From the NCBI RefSeq assembly GCF_964355755.1, contig NC_092670.1:17483201-17547200 (forward strand): a stretch of 64,000 nt of DNA. The letters run 5' to 3'. The DNA is from Antedon mediterranea (taxonomy: Eukaryota; Echinodermata; Crinoidea; Comatulida; Antedonidae). The position numbers and the translations under genes were made by a program. This document shows positions 1-10,300 of the stretch, piece after piece. Each line of letters opens with the position of its first letter. Position 1 is the stretch's first letter. Under the pieces are notes generated by a model. It worked only from the letters and a program-made list of their open reading frames with translations, did no database searches and was not told the DNA's origin.

Positions 1-87
1 ACCTATATTAATAAAATCTTTAAAATTAACATAAAAAATCACATTTATCATTAAAATCTTAAAAATACATTTGTTCTTTGTTTATAG

Positions 88-233
88 ATGACCTACGAGA
101 ACTGTTCACAAAAGCCGGTCTGGTTGAAGAGCAAAATCTTACCGATAAGCGTCTACAGGTCAATAGAGGGCGCCAACTGACAATGTATCGTGTTTGGATA
201 CAATGTAAATACAGAAAGCCTGATGTAAGCTGA
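88..233 (+). CDS. METTL2: METTL2-like tRNA N3-methylcytidine methyltransferase, last coding exon
   Basis: After a splice acceptor (TTTATAG, AG at 86-87) the reading frame gives [19 protein letters not shown], then [20 protein letters not shown] and KYRKPDVS, with a TGA stop at 231-233. The [20 protein letters not shown] segment is the typical C-terminus of METTL2A/B-type SAM-dependent methyltransferases, which make m3C at position 32 of certain tRNAs; METTL6 and METTL8 differ more here. Only this terminal exon is inside the window; the catalytic domain lies to the left. The first two bases (88-89) complete a codon split by the intron. No poly(A) signal was assigned with certainty. Confidence 0.85.
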
Positions 234-433
234 TGTCTCCAAAAATAATGTAGGAAATTAATGTGTTTTAAGTCTATTGTACATTAAATATAATAATGTC
301 AATTTATAATAAATTATTGATTAATGCAAATTTGATTCATTATATTTGTAAATTTGTCACATTATATTACGAAGTGTATTATTTGAGAGGAATATATGTT
401 GGACGCGTTCAGTCACGTGATTGTCTACCGACC
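234..433. other. 3' flank of METTL2-like gene
   Basis: AT-rich sequence between the METTL2 stop and the 65-bp satellite; it presumably holds the 3' UTR end. No other gene is seen. A short open frame at 296-481 runs into the satellite and has no recognisable protein features. Confidence 0.5.
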
Positions 434-1150
434 AAAGTAAGCAATGATTGGTCCATGAAACTAACTTACCTAGGTAAATAACTAAGCATGAACAGGCCCA
501 AGTAAGCAATGATTGGTCCATGAAACTAACTTACCTAGGTAAATAACTAAGCATCAACAGGCCCAAGTAAGCAATGATTGGTCCATGAAACTAACTTACC
601 TAGGTAAATAACTAAGCATCAACAGGCCCAAGTAAGCAATGATTGGTCCATGAAACTAACTTACCTAGGTAAATAACTAAGCATGAACAGGCCCAAGTAA
701 GCAATGATTGGTCCATGAAACTAACTTACCTAGGTAAATAACTAAGCATGAACAGGCCCAAGTAAGCAATGATTGGTCCATGAAACTAACTTAGCTAGGT
801 AAATAACTAAGCATGAACAGGCCCAAGTAAGCAATGATTGGTCCATGAAACTAACTTACCTAGGTAAATAACTAAGCATGAACAGGCCCAAGTAAGCAAT
901 GATTGGTCCATGAAACTAACTTACCTAGGTAAATAACTAAGCATCAACAGGCCCAAGTAAGCAATGATTGGTCCATGAAACTAACTTACCTAGGTAAATA
1001 ACTAAGCATCAACAGGCCCAAGTAAGCAATGATTGGTCCATGAAACTAACTTACCTAGGTAAATAACTAAGCATGAACAGGCCCAAGTAAGCAATGATTG
1101 GTCCATGAAACTAACTTACCTAGGTAAATAACTAAGCATCAACAGGCCTA
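434..1150. repeat. 65-bp tandem satellite, 11 copies
   Basis: Eleven nearly identical 65-bp units. Each unit contains a 12-bp perfect palindrome TTACCTAGGTAA (one copy has a C-to-G change near 794) and, on the minus strand, GACCAATCATTGC, a perfect match to the NF-Y/CCAAT-box consensus. The only frequent variant is G or C in GCAT(G/C)AAC; in order the copies read G C C G G G G C C G C. The near identity indicates recent expansion or homogenisation. Confidence 0.95.
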
Positions 1151-1493
1151 TATTTACTCAAATAAAACCCCCTTGATTACAACATACTACACAATATTAA
1201 AAAGTGATAAAATACAGTAAAATTTGTTAAACAATCGTTTTATTTGTTTTGTAAATGCACAACATTGGTAAACCATACATAACACCATGTCTTGTCAGAC
1301 ATTCATTAATTACTCAATCGCCTTTTACATACAGTACATTAAACTGAGGTGCTAAATCACAATTAAGCCTTTGCTATTATGATTTTTAAATAATGTTCGT
1401 TGTTTGATATTCCCCTTGAAGATAGCTACTGCAGTAGCTGAAGTAAAATAGTTTTTATGTGATCCCAAAGCAGAGAGCATTATATTGTAATAA
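1151..1493. other. Intergenic, 3' side of GPCR copy 1
   Basis: No gene seen. Around 1414-1467 there is a fragment resembling the right end of the CTGCAG-containing MITE family (GATAGCTACTGCAGTAGCTG, then a GTGATCCC end). The stretch may hold the 3' UTR of the minus-strand GPCR. Confidence 0.4.
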
Positions 1494-2699
1494 TCAGGTA
1501 TTTCTAATGCTATAAGGTCGATCACCAATACTTTTTAAATCGCATGTCAAAATGCTTTTAAAAACGCCTTTAAAATGTGGATGCTTCACTGCATACATTA
1601 ACGGATTGACACAGCTATTCATCATAAGGATAACTGCTGCATATGGCGTAGCCTTCTTAGAAAAATCACTTGTAATCAATAAGCAAAGTCCAAACGGAGT
1701 CATACACATTACATACACGACAACCACATAGAATAAATTCTTTGTAACTTTTATATTCATTTTATTCATCCGATGCATGCTACCTTTCTTTCTTGCCCAA
1801 GCGTTGTGCGACGTCTGTTGTCCATTGGAGCAGCTTGTGATACTTGTTTTATTCATGTTAGACATCATCTTCTCTGTGTGTTTGTGAAAATGTCGGAATA
1901 TGATCAAATAACAGGCTACTATCGCAAGGAATGGTATTGGGTATAAAGATGCAGCTAATATTAAATTGTATGTTGACGATTGTGGGTGTGACGAGTCCCA
2001 GGTACAGGTCTTGTATCTGGGATCATAGCCAAGTTGACCAACACCAAATATAGCTGGTATCGACGCCATGAATACTGATATCGACCAGATGAAGACAAGA
2101 GCGGTTATTATGCAGTGACGTTTGAACGGCAAAGACTTATTGCCAACGTGTGACCTGGTAACCACAACCAGACGACTAATGGCAACCATTGCCAAAGTAT
2201 ATATACTGCTAGTTACACAGATTACTAAGGATGCGCCCGTGAACACGCACAGCCAATCAGCAAGAGGCCAGCCATTGCTGTCCGACAGCATGGCTACAAT
2301 CGTCAATGGGATATTCAGAACAGTAAGTAGATCAGTAACGGCGAGATTGACAACGTAGACGTTAGTGACTGTGCGTAATTGACGTGATATAATTACAGAC
2401 ACGATGACAAGACCGTTACCGATAATGCCGATAACCATTATAAATGACAGGCAGAATACTTGAAAGATGAGCTCACCACGTGACCATGATACAGGTGAAG
2501 GGTTGATGGTAGAAGACACGAAGTCACCTGTTTCATTTGCATACTCCATTATAGACGATACGTCAGAGAAGCCATTCGCTATTACTGTCAAAAGATAAAA
2601 TACATATATGATTATACAGACTATTGCTATTACTGTCAAAACTATTGACTTATCATATTTAACATAAAGCCTGTTTAGGTTTGTTTTACATTTTTTCAC
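1494..2699 (-). CDS. Rhodopsin-like (class A) GPCR, copy 1, intact
   Basis: A single-exon frame of 401 codons, or 351 if translation begins at the internal Met (codon at 2547-2549, reading MEYANETGDF). The internal start is favoured: GPCR copies 2 and 3 begin at the equivalent Met, and in copy 3 an in-frame TAA lies just upstream. Visible features: N-glycosylation site NET in the N-terminus; TM1 with GNGLVIVSVI; TM2 with NLAVTDLL; the TM3 Cys (WLCVF) and ECL2 Cys (TCTW) for the conserved disulphide; ISRL in place of the DRY motif; a TM6 with CMTP instead of CWxP; TM7 NPLMY (NPxxY); a Cys near the tail (LTCDLK) for possible palmitoylation. Composition recalls the melatonin/GPR84/moody-like part of class A, but the ligand cannot be named. 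It acts in the plasma membrane through G proteins (family knowledge). Confidence 0.9.
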   Translation of the reverse strand: MKKCKTNLNRLYVKYDKSIVLTVIAIVCIIIYVFYLLTVIANGFSDVSSIMEYANETGDFVSSTINPSPVSWSRGELIFQVFCLSFIMVIGIIGNGLVIVSVIISRQLRTVTNVYVVNLAVTDLLTVLNIPLTIVAMLSDSNGWPLADWLCVFTGASLVICVTSSIYTLAMVAISRLVVVTRSHVGNKSLPFKRHCIITALVFIWSISVFMASIPAIFGVGQLGYDPRYKTCTWDSSHPQSSTYNLILAASLYPIPFLAIVACYLIIFRHFHKHTEKMMSNMNKTSITSCSNGQQTSHNAWARKKGSMHRMNKMNIKVTKNLFYVVVVYVMCMTPFGLCLLITSDFSKKATPYAAVILMMNSCVNPLMYAVKHPHFKGVFKSILTCDLKSIGDRPYSIRNT

Positions 2700-3533
2700 G
2701 TCACAAACAAGTATAAGATAAACATATGAATACGCATGTGTATTTGCAAGTTTTCTATTCGCGCAAATGAATTCACCTAGTGAAAAGTAAGCTAATCCTA
2801 TAACTCTCTCTCTATATATATCTATATTGTTAAAGATATATTATTTATCTTTGTAAAGAGCAACACAAACTCTCTGAATTAGTTATATTTAAATATAAAT
2901 ATTGTTAAATAATATAATATTAAATATTAAAATAATAATATTATATTAAAAGTTAAATTTTGTGTGAGCAGTCAACGCAAGGCACACGCTATGCATTTGA
3001 CCAATCACCTATAAAAGTTCTTATTCACCGACCGCTTGGGATTGATCAAATTACTTGCGTGTAGGTGTGGTTCATCATTCATTACACAATTCATGGAAAC
3101 GTACCTACTCAACCAAGTCATAATGGCACTATTCTTTGATTCCTGGAACAACAATATTGTTTTAATAAATTTAATTTAAATTGTATTTGCTTTTAAGAAA
3201 ATGTGTTGTCCGTGAACACCTGCGTGAACATAACGCACATATGATGTTAAGTACTAGAATATTTTTATTGACACAACAATATCTCCTTATCAAGTAGTCA
3301 TATTGTCTACGTTGTCACATTGCTTATGTAGTCACACGTATTACATTGTAATTGTCTCGACGAAATGCATATCTTAAGTTAATTTACATATTTTGTTTGG
3401 GTTTTTTCTTCAATTTGTGTTATTAGACTGATAAACAAAGTCTCCTCCTTTAAACAAAGGTAAACACTCTTAAAATAATGTATAATGTTTTTATGAATAA
3501 TCTGTGTAGTCACGACTTGTGTAAGGCATGCAT
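2700..3533. other. Upstream flank of GPCR copy 1 with a degraded MITE
   Basis: No coding sequence seen. About 2960-3120 resembles the GACCAATC/GATTGGTC MITE family found intact at 6253-6407 (CAACGCAAG, TTTGACCAATCACC and ATTACTTGCGTGTAGG segments). The rest is AT-rich. Confidence 0.4.
2960..3120. mobile_element. Decayed MITE, CCAAT-containing family
   Basis: Shares with 6253-6407, 14835-14985 and 44405-44515 the order CAACGCAA.., TTGACCAATC.., (G)GATTG(G/A)TCAA.., ACTTGCGT. The copy is degenerate and its termini are uncertain. Confidence 0.5.
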
Positions 3534-3703
3534 CAGTGGCGTATTCACCAATCACACTTAAGTGAAATATATTTCACTTAATTCAATACAAAATAATGTT
3601 TAAGTATTTCCCTTAAATTGTATTCACTTAGATAGGATATATTTTTAATTCAAAGCGTAAGTGTTTCCATTAGCCTAATTGTGAATGGTGAATACAGCCA
3701 CTG
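3534..3703. mobile_element. MITE, 170 bp, with terminal inverted repeats
   Basis: Left end CAGTGGCGTATTCACCA; right end TGGTGAATACAGCCACTG; the two are inverted repeats with one extra base difference. Internally, 3558-3581 is a perfect 24-bp palindrome centred in an AAATATATTT core. No coding capacity. Single clear copy in this window. Confidence 0.75.
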
Positions 3704-3759
3704 ACTTACACACTGTACGTGTGAACGCGCCCTAAGTGTGAATTAGTGTCGCCTATTAA

Positions 3760-4040
3760 CCTTCGGTATATAGACTTTGGAATAGGCCTACAGTACTTTA
3801 TTTGCTATAATCATACAGTAATAATTGATATACAGATTTATTTTCTGATATAACACTGATGTTGTTTCTCTCATTGTGTAAAAAGGTGCTTAATAGTATC
3901 AAAATATACAAGGTTAGTTTACACAGTGTGTAAATATAACCATTAGTGCTAATGCTGTTCAAACATTACAATTAAGTGCGAGTAGGTAATTGTTATTGTT
4001 TTGATATTTATTAGAAGAAACCAGGTAGTAGTAATTTGGT
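3760..4040 (-). promoter_or_regulatory. Block conserved upstream of GPCR copies 1 and 3
   Basis: This stretch matches 20640-20930 in several ordered segments (TATAGACTT, AATTGATA.ACA, GTTGTTTCTC, GGTGCTTAA, GTAAT..TTATTGTTT, GATATTTATTAGAA). Both lie upstream of a minus-strand GPCR. It may be a duplicated regulatory region or non-coding 5' exon; the function is inferred only from conservation and position. Confidence 0.5.
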
Positions 4041-4229
4041 TTAAAAACTTTGAGTAATTTTACCGTTCTTTTAGATCATCGTCATAGAACCAGATACTAT
4101 AACAAATAGGCCTACTGGAGTACTGGTACAGGTTTTTTTTCCTCGACCAAATATCGATTGTTACTACTAATAGTACAGATATTTTTTTTTCGAAAAATAG
4201 CAAAATATCGACTGTTTTAAATATGTATT

Positions 4230-5340
4230 GAAGTAACGTGCGCAGAATCAGAACACTGCCATTTTTATTAATTTAATTTTTTTTCTCGAATAGAGTAATG
4301 CATGGCCAAACATCGACTGTTTAAAACATGTATTGAATTGATATGCGCAGAACACATTATGTGATTCTGCGCATACCATTTTTTGGGAAAAATTGCTAAA
4401 TATTGACTGTAAAATAGTATTGAAGTAATATGCGCAGAACACATTACGTAATTCTGCGCATGCCATTTAAAAAAAATTAAAATTCCCTGTACTATAGTAC
4501 AGGGATTTATTTTTCGAAAAATGACAAAATATCGCCGACTGTTTTTTAATAATGTGCCATTTTAAAAAAAATTTGCCTAATCTATAGTACAGGGATTTTA
4601 TTTCAAAAAATGGCAAAACATCGATTGATTTAAGGTATTGAAGTAACATTGCAGAACAAACATTATGTATTCTGCGCATGTCATTTTCTGAAAATGTTCA
4701 TAGTAGGCCTTCTCTAGTACAGGGATTTCGATAACTTGCCAAAAATCGATTGTTTAAAATATGTTTAACATGCGCAGAACACGTGTTATTAAATTCTGTG
4801 CATGCCATATACCAAAATAAAATTTTCATGTACTATATAATACAGGGATTTATTTGAAAAATGGCCAAATATCGATTGTTTAAAAGATTTATTCAAATCA
4901 AATCTTTATTCGTTCCATCTAGAAAATGTACATGGAAAAATTGTTTTCCTCGACAGAAAAAAAACCTTATTGAGGTAACATGCGCAGAACACGTTATGTC
5001 ATTCTGCGCATGCCCTTTTAAAACATGTTCCAAAAAATAATTGACTTTTTTTTAAATTTCCCTTTAGGCCTACTATAGTACAGGGATTTTTCGAAAAAAA
5101 GGTCAAAAAGTGACTGTTTAAAATATGTATCATATTGAAAAAATCATGTATTCTGCGCATGCTATTTTTTCAAAAATGTCACGTTACTATAGTACCGGGA
5201 TTTTTTCCAAAAATAGCCAAATATCGACTGTATTGAATTTTAATGTATTGAAGTAACATGCGCAGACAACATTATGTGATTCTGCGCATGCTATTTTTTC
5301 AAAAATGTCCCTGTACTACTATATTATCGTTAGTAATAAA
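4230..5340. repeat. Diverged repeat block with two dyad-symmetric hairpins per unit
   Basis: About eight diverged copies of a 90-210-bp unit. One hairpin pairs TGCGCAGAA with TTCTGCGCA around a short ACACATTATGT-type loop (near 4340-4375, 4431-4463, 4772-4803, 4980-5010, 5258-5290, and weaker copies). The other centres on the perfect 20-bp palindrome CCCTGTACTATAGTACAGGG (4484-4503) or decayed versions of it (for example near 4580, 4850, 5075, 5185, 5320). Each is followed by (A/T)AAATATCGA(C/T)TGTTT. Short open frames here are by-products of the repeat. Confidence 0.85.
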
Positions 5341-6109
5341 TAAATTAATAAACAAAGTACTAAACTACTAAAATTACTACATTTTTTAAAATATGGCCAA
5401 ATTTCAACCGTTATACTAATTTTTTTAATCGATCGGATAACATTGGGATCCTAATAAGGACATTTATTTCCAATTAAGACGATTGTAGTTTGTTATTGTG
5501 GTTTCCAGAGCGATTTGCAACCCGAAAACGATAATTAAGCCAAATTACCTAGCTGCTGATACAATTTACATTAAACTCAAGCTATAATACAACGATCTAT
5601 ATTAGGACAGGCTTCTTTATGTCCGTATAGGACCATGGGTTACGAAAAGACAAAATCCCTCTACTATTTTTGAGATATCAAACTATCAATGCCACAATAC
5701 TACTACATGTATGTATGTATGTGTGTATGTATGTATGGAGTTGTTGCCTTCCTAAGTTTTATCAAAATATAGGAGGGTAAAAATGTGCCCATTTTACGAA
5801 AAAAGCATTAAAAAACCATAAATGTTCATAATCCTATTATTGTATGCCAAATATCGGATGGAGGACAATATTTGGATGAAAATCCTCCAAAGAGTAACCC
5901 GTCGAAAAATATAAGAAATACAATTTACTGTACCTATATTAGTTCCAAATGGTCAAGAAGGCGCATCATTGACAATCACGGCAGGCTTCTCTCTCAATTA
6001 TCATTCAAAAGGCAGGACTATACACAAATGTTAATAAACTATAATTTATTAACGCTATCTTCACCATGTGAATATATGATATGATGATAATACAATCTTA
6101 GATAACGAT
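5341..6109. other. Intergenic, no gene seen
   Basis: AT-rich, with a short (GTAT)n microsatellite at about 5708-5738. A 70-codon frame at 5872-6084 has no recognisable motif and is not supported as a gene. Confidence 0.4.
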
Positions 6110-6125
6110 GAATACTTTGCGGTTT

Positions 6126-6180
6126 TAAATGAAGTATTCAATAACAAATAGTACGCGCTGAAACGGATTGTGATTGGATA
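6126..6180 (-). promoter_or_regulatory. Conserved CCAAT/CpG block, putative distal promoter of GPCR copy 1
   Basis: Contains AGTACGCGCTGAAACGG followed by ATTGTGATTGGA. Nearly the same arrangement occurs at 21915-21962 upstream of GPCR copy 3, and in the opposite orientation at 14249-14285 upstream of the plus-strand GPCR copy 2. Read on the gene sense strand each has TCCAATCA(T/C)AATC near CG-rich bases. The orientation follows the gene in all three cases, which supports a duplicated promoter. It lies about 3.6 kb from the coding Met, so a 5' non-coding exon is implied (inference). Confidence 0.5.
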
Positions 6181-6252
6181 ACCACCAGTATATTTGCGCA
6201 TGACGTTGAAGATGATCTAAATTAGTTTTAATTACAGTAGAACCAATATTAA

Positions 6253-6407
6253 AGCTTGGTTCTCACTATGACGTAACGAAAGGACGTAAACGCAACGCAA
6301 ACGTGTTGACCAATGACAAGCGACCGTTCGAATAATCCATCGCTTGTGATTAGTCAACTCACTTACGTTGCGTTACGTCCGTGTCTTGCGTCTCAAGTGA
6401 GAACCAA
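6253..6407. mobile_element. MITE with long imperfect hairpin, CCAAT-containing family
   Basis: Ends TTGGTTCTCACT and AGTGAGAACCAA are inverted repeats. Inside, ACGTAACG..GGACGTAAACGCAACGCAA pairs with TTGCGTTACGTCC, and TTGACCAATGACAAGCGA pairs with TCGCTTGTGATTAGTCAA. The whole element folds on itself. Related degraded copies are at 2960-3120, 14835-14985 and 44405-44515. Confidence 0.8.
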
Positions 6408-6599
6408 TCATGAAAGGACATCGTCGGGACCCAACAACGTATCCCCTTAATATTAAAAAAGTTCACCCTGTTTGTTTCACAGGAAACTTTCCCCTTAATA
6501 GGGGTGTTCCAAAGGAATATCCTGTGTTTATAACTCTTTGTTGATCTCCCCAACAACGACAGAGGCTGATGGACAAGTAGTATACTTTCTCTCTCTCTC

Positions 6600-7000
6600 T
6601 CGTCGTTCTACTCATATCCAAGTACTCGTGACCATTCTGATGAGGTGTCTCCATTCTTGCCGATCTTGAGCTTCATTGTAGCAACTGATTATTGGTCGGT
6701 TTGCAGCACCACTTATAATCAATCAATCAATCTGAGTCTCTTTCCCCTCAACTTTCCCAAACATAATCATTTTCTCCATACTATCTCCATCCCGTCTGGC
6801 AATATGTCCAAAGTATTGTAGTTTTTGTTTGATAATAGATTCGATTAATGTGCGTTTCTTGCCTATTTCGTGCCTTACACTTTCATTAGAATTCTTCTGG
6901 CAGTCCATGGAATGCCTAGAAGCTTTCTCCAGCACCACATCTCAAAAGCTTCAATTCGTTTTTGATCTGCAGCATTAATTACCCATGTTTCAATTTATTA
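6600..7000 (-). pseudogene. Decayed non-LTR reverse transcriptase C-terminus
   Basis: On the minus strand, pieces in different frames read TWVINAADQKRIEAFEMWCW and RKLLGIPWTARR, then NESVRHEIGKKRTLIESI, KQKLQYFGHIARRDGDSMEK and a final AQDRQEWRHLIRMVTSTWI. This is the well-known C-terminal region of an invertebrate endonuclease/reverse-transcriptase (non-LTR) polyprotein (WCWRR-LLRIPWT, LQYFGHIARR and QDR-EWR are family hallmarks). At least one frameshift separates the first block from the second, and no RT active site is present, so it is dead. Confidence 0.8.
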
Positions 7001-7216
7001 ATTAATGCTGCAGTATACTTTACACCTTTCCAAAATACGCACAAGCCAGATGTGTACATTGGACCTCTAGTTTCTCAGAATACTACAACTATTATGATTT
7101 TATGAATTCGTTGCTGTATGATAGAAAGGTAAATAACAACTACAGAAAATATTCAAATTTAAACATTTTATTAATGAGATAACATTGAATGGTTTTTTTT
7201 ACAAATTCTCGGTCTA

Positions 7217-7362
7217 CTAAATGTCATCGTTTTTCCGTTTCTTTCCTTTCTTTTTCCCTGTTTTTTCTTTTGCTTTCTTTGGTCTTCCTCTCTTTTTTCC
7301 TGTCTCTGGTATTTTGTAATTTAATACCAGTTTTTCTTTTGAATTTTCACCTGTGATTTCAT
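7217..7362 (-). CDS. SNAPC1: SNAPC1 last exon with AT-hook-like lysine-rich tail
   Basis: Acceptor TTTTTGTAG, then EITGENSKEKLVLNYKIP, then a segment with KKRGRPKKAK and GKKKGKKRKNDDI before TAG (7217-7219). The RGRP core is the AT-hook signature; human SNAPC1 also has a basic tail but I cannot say whether an AT-hook is conserved there. The tail is probably DNA-contacting and nuclear-localising. Confidence 0.85.
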
Positions 7363-10300
7363 CTACAAAAAGATAAAATTGATAATGCACTTTGCTCTCA
7401 TGTTGTAAGTTTCTCTTGAAGGATGTCTAAGGATCTATCTGAACTTCTATCTTCATAATAATTACTTGAATTATTTAATTATTATAATACAATTTATATA
7501 CTGTAGTTATTTTCACTATGCTATATGTTTATTAATAATAGAATGGATACAAATGTTTAAAACATTATAAAAATTATAAATAATATCTTCTATCTTATAA
7601 CAAAAACACTGATAACTATAAAAATAAAAGGGTCATGTATGGGTATGTTTCTACCAAATTTACAAATACAAATCATTTGTATAAGCATTTGAATAGTGAA
7701 ATGTTACGAGGGTAAATGGGGAAAATGGTAGCAGAGCCTATTGATACTAGGGGAGAAGTAATTGGGAAGGCGGGAGGGGGTGGAGAAAAGAGAAGACATT
7801 TAGTATACAACATTACAATAAGGTCATTTCACTTTCATTATTTATCTGTATAACGTCGTGAGGTGGTTTCCCGAATGATGGGGGGCACTGGAGAAAAGAG
7901 ACAATCCTCGAAATTTAGTATATAAAATTACAATAAGGTCATTTAACTTTCATTATTTACCTGTAGGTGAATCAGGTTGAGATTGCACTGTAGCTGATGA
8001 AGTGCTGTACTGCGTACTAGTAGATGCAGCATTGTCGACCCTACTGGCGTGATGATGAGGCGACTACAAACAAAAATAATACAAAATCTTTAATATTCAT
8101 ATCATTGTCATCAGTATGTAACTTTCAACATTCTAAGCACATTTACTACGGAAGCAAGAGAATGCATGAATTGGCAGCACTAACATGACGTGACCCTTAG
8201 GAGAGAAGAATGTAGTTAAAAACATCTATGTCCACAGTGCCATAAGCAGTAATCAAGAGATATACAAATAGACATCCCTGCCACTGTAAACCTTGATATT
8301 GTTTTAGCTTTCAAACAAGTTCCACCCATTTTCACTTATATTCCAAGTTTCCTAGATTTTTTGCATTCTCACTCCTCCGGATGACCAAAGTATATTGATC
8401 GAAACGCCGAAAAAGTCTTTTCAGAATTATATATACATGGTTGACAGCAACCTTTATATCAACAAATGGACATCATTATCTCAAATTGTATGTCAGACTG
8501 GATTGATTAATATACTAACTTACTGAAATGCTACCACAGAAAGACTTCTGTTTAATTTTAGCGATTCTTAAAGCTCTTTCATGAGCTGCTACAACCTCGG
8601 CCTTCTCTTCGTCATCACTGACATCCTGGTTGTTGTGTGATGCCTTTCGATTATTCTCTGCTTGGCGCTCTAAAAAATCTTGAATGTTACTAATAAAAAT
8701 AAGAATCTATATTATATAATTTGCAATGGAGGGCACTGCTATGAATCTATCAATTAAAAGTACATTAATGTTTGTAGTTCAAAAATAATAATTATAGAAG
8801 ATGAAGGTCTCGCAATCTCTCTTCAACTTTCCCAACATCTCCTCTCATGAATACTCCATAAATAACTAATAATAATAAAACAACATGTTTATTCTGGGTT
8901 TTCTGTGCTTCCATAGTATTTTATTATTATTAATTTGTCGTTGTCTTGCGTTACATGTTTGTTTGTCTTGTTTTGTTTCTGTTTGTTTAAACTCCAATAT
9001 GATTACAATTTCTTAACTGGCTACCCGTCACAAGTTTTTTTGGAGGGAAACCTCCAAATGTTATTACTTTCTGGGTGTTGCCTCTTAATTATTTATATTT
9101 AAATTGTTATTTTGTTTACTTTGAAATGATAAGAAATAAATGTTATTATGAATGAATGAATGAATGAATAGGCGGTACTAATTATTGCCAAAAAATTGTG
9201 TGCTATTCATATAGTGAGTGAGTGGCCGAGAGTGTAAGACAGTGCAACGTAATTATGTAGCCATAACATCAGTGGTAGAAGAAGTCTTCTTGGATAAGGA
9301 ATATAAACTGTAAAGAACCTAGTACATCTTCCAAACTGTGTAGGGGTTACCCGGTGTACTAGTACATCACAGCCACTGATCATAACTGGGATCTCTGGGA
9401 GATTAGTGTTTGAGTGAAGAGGTTATCTAGTATAAATAAATAACGAATTCAAACAGAATCCTCATATACTGTAATTGAATGACAGAGAGTTCTTACCGGT
9501 TAATATAAGACGACATTGAGTCTTTGACTATTTGCAATGATGGGTTATCGGCGTTCTTTATTGTTGTTTTAAGATTCTGATATTTATTGTGAACCATTTC
9601 AAGATACTGTAAAACAAATTTAAAAACTTAAAATATCATTTTTCATGTACTTTATAAATGATTTTTTTTATATGTATTGCAATTTGGTCAGGGAATGATG
9701 TGGAACTCTTTAGGCAGTAAAAAAGAATATTAAAAACATAGAGAAATTTCAGGGAAAATAAATGAAAGAACAATAAACATACCTCTAGAGATTCGCTATC
9801 GATAGACTCAGCAAGTATACTATGTGGTTGGTGCATATGAGCGGCTGTGTTTTCTTGTGTTTTCAAACCAAGTCTTCTGTGATAAAACATCTAACAAATG
9901 CATTAAAAAAGTTATCTGGAGGTTGGAGGGACGCGATTGGTTGGAGGGACGCGATTGGTTGGAGGGACGCGATTGGTTGGAGGGACGGGATTGGCTGGAG
10001 GGACGCGATTGGTTGGAGGGACGCGATTGGTTGGAGGGACGGGATTGGTTGGAGGGACGGGATTGGTTGGAGGAACGGGATTGGTTGGAGGGACGCGATT
10101 GGTTGGAGGGACGCGATTGGTTGGAGGGACAGGATTGGTTGGAGGGACGCGATTGGTTGGAAGGACGCGATTGGTTGGAGGGACGGGATTGGATGGAGGG
10201 ACGGGATTGGTTGGAGGGACGGGATTGGTTGGAGGGACGGGATTGGTTGGAGGGACGGGATTGGTTGGGGGGACGGGATTGGTTGAGGAGACGGGATTGG

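Noticed and set aside
434-1150. CRISPR-like look of the 65-bp repeats
   Set aside because: Units are contiguous with no unique spacers, and the genome is eukaryotic; it is a satellite.
2122-2358. Plus-strand ORF antisense to GPCR copy 1 (also 15401-15637 minus, 19594-19884 plus, 17694-17960 plus)
   Set aside because: Each is the antisense shadow of a conserved GPCR coding region; similarity between them only mirrors receptor conservation.
6359-6654. Two overlapping minus-strand ORFs as genes
   Set aside because: They span a MITE end and the tail of a decayed reverse transcriptase; no independent coding evidence.
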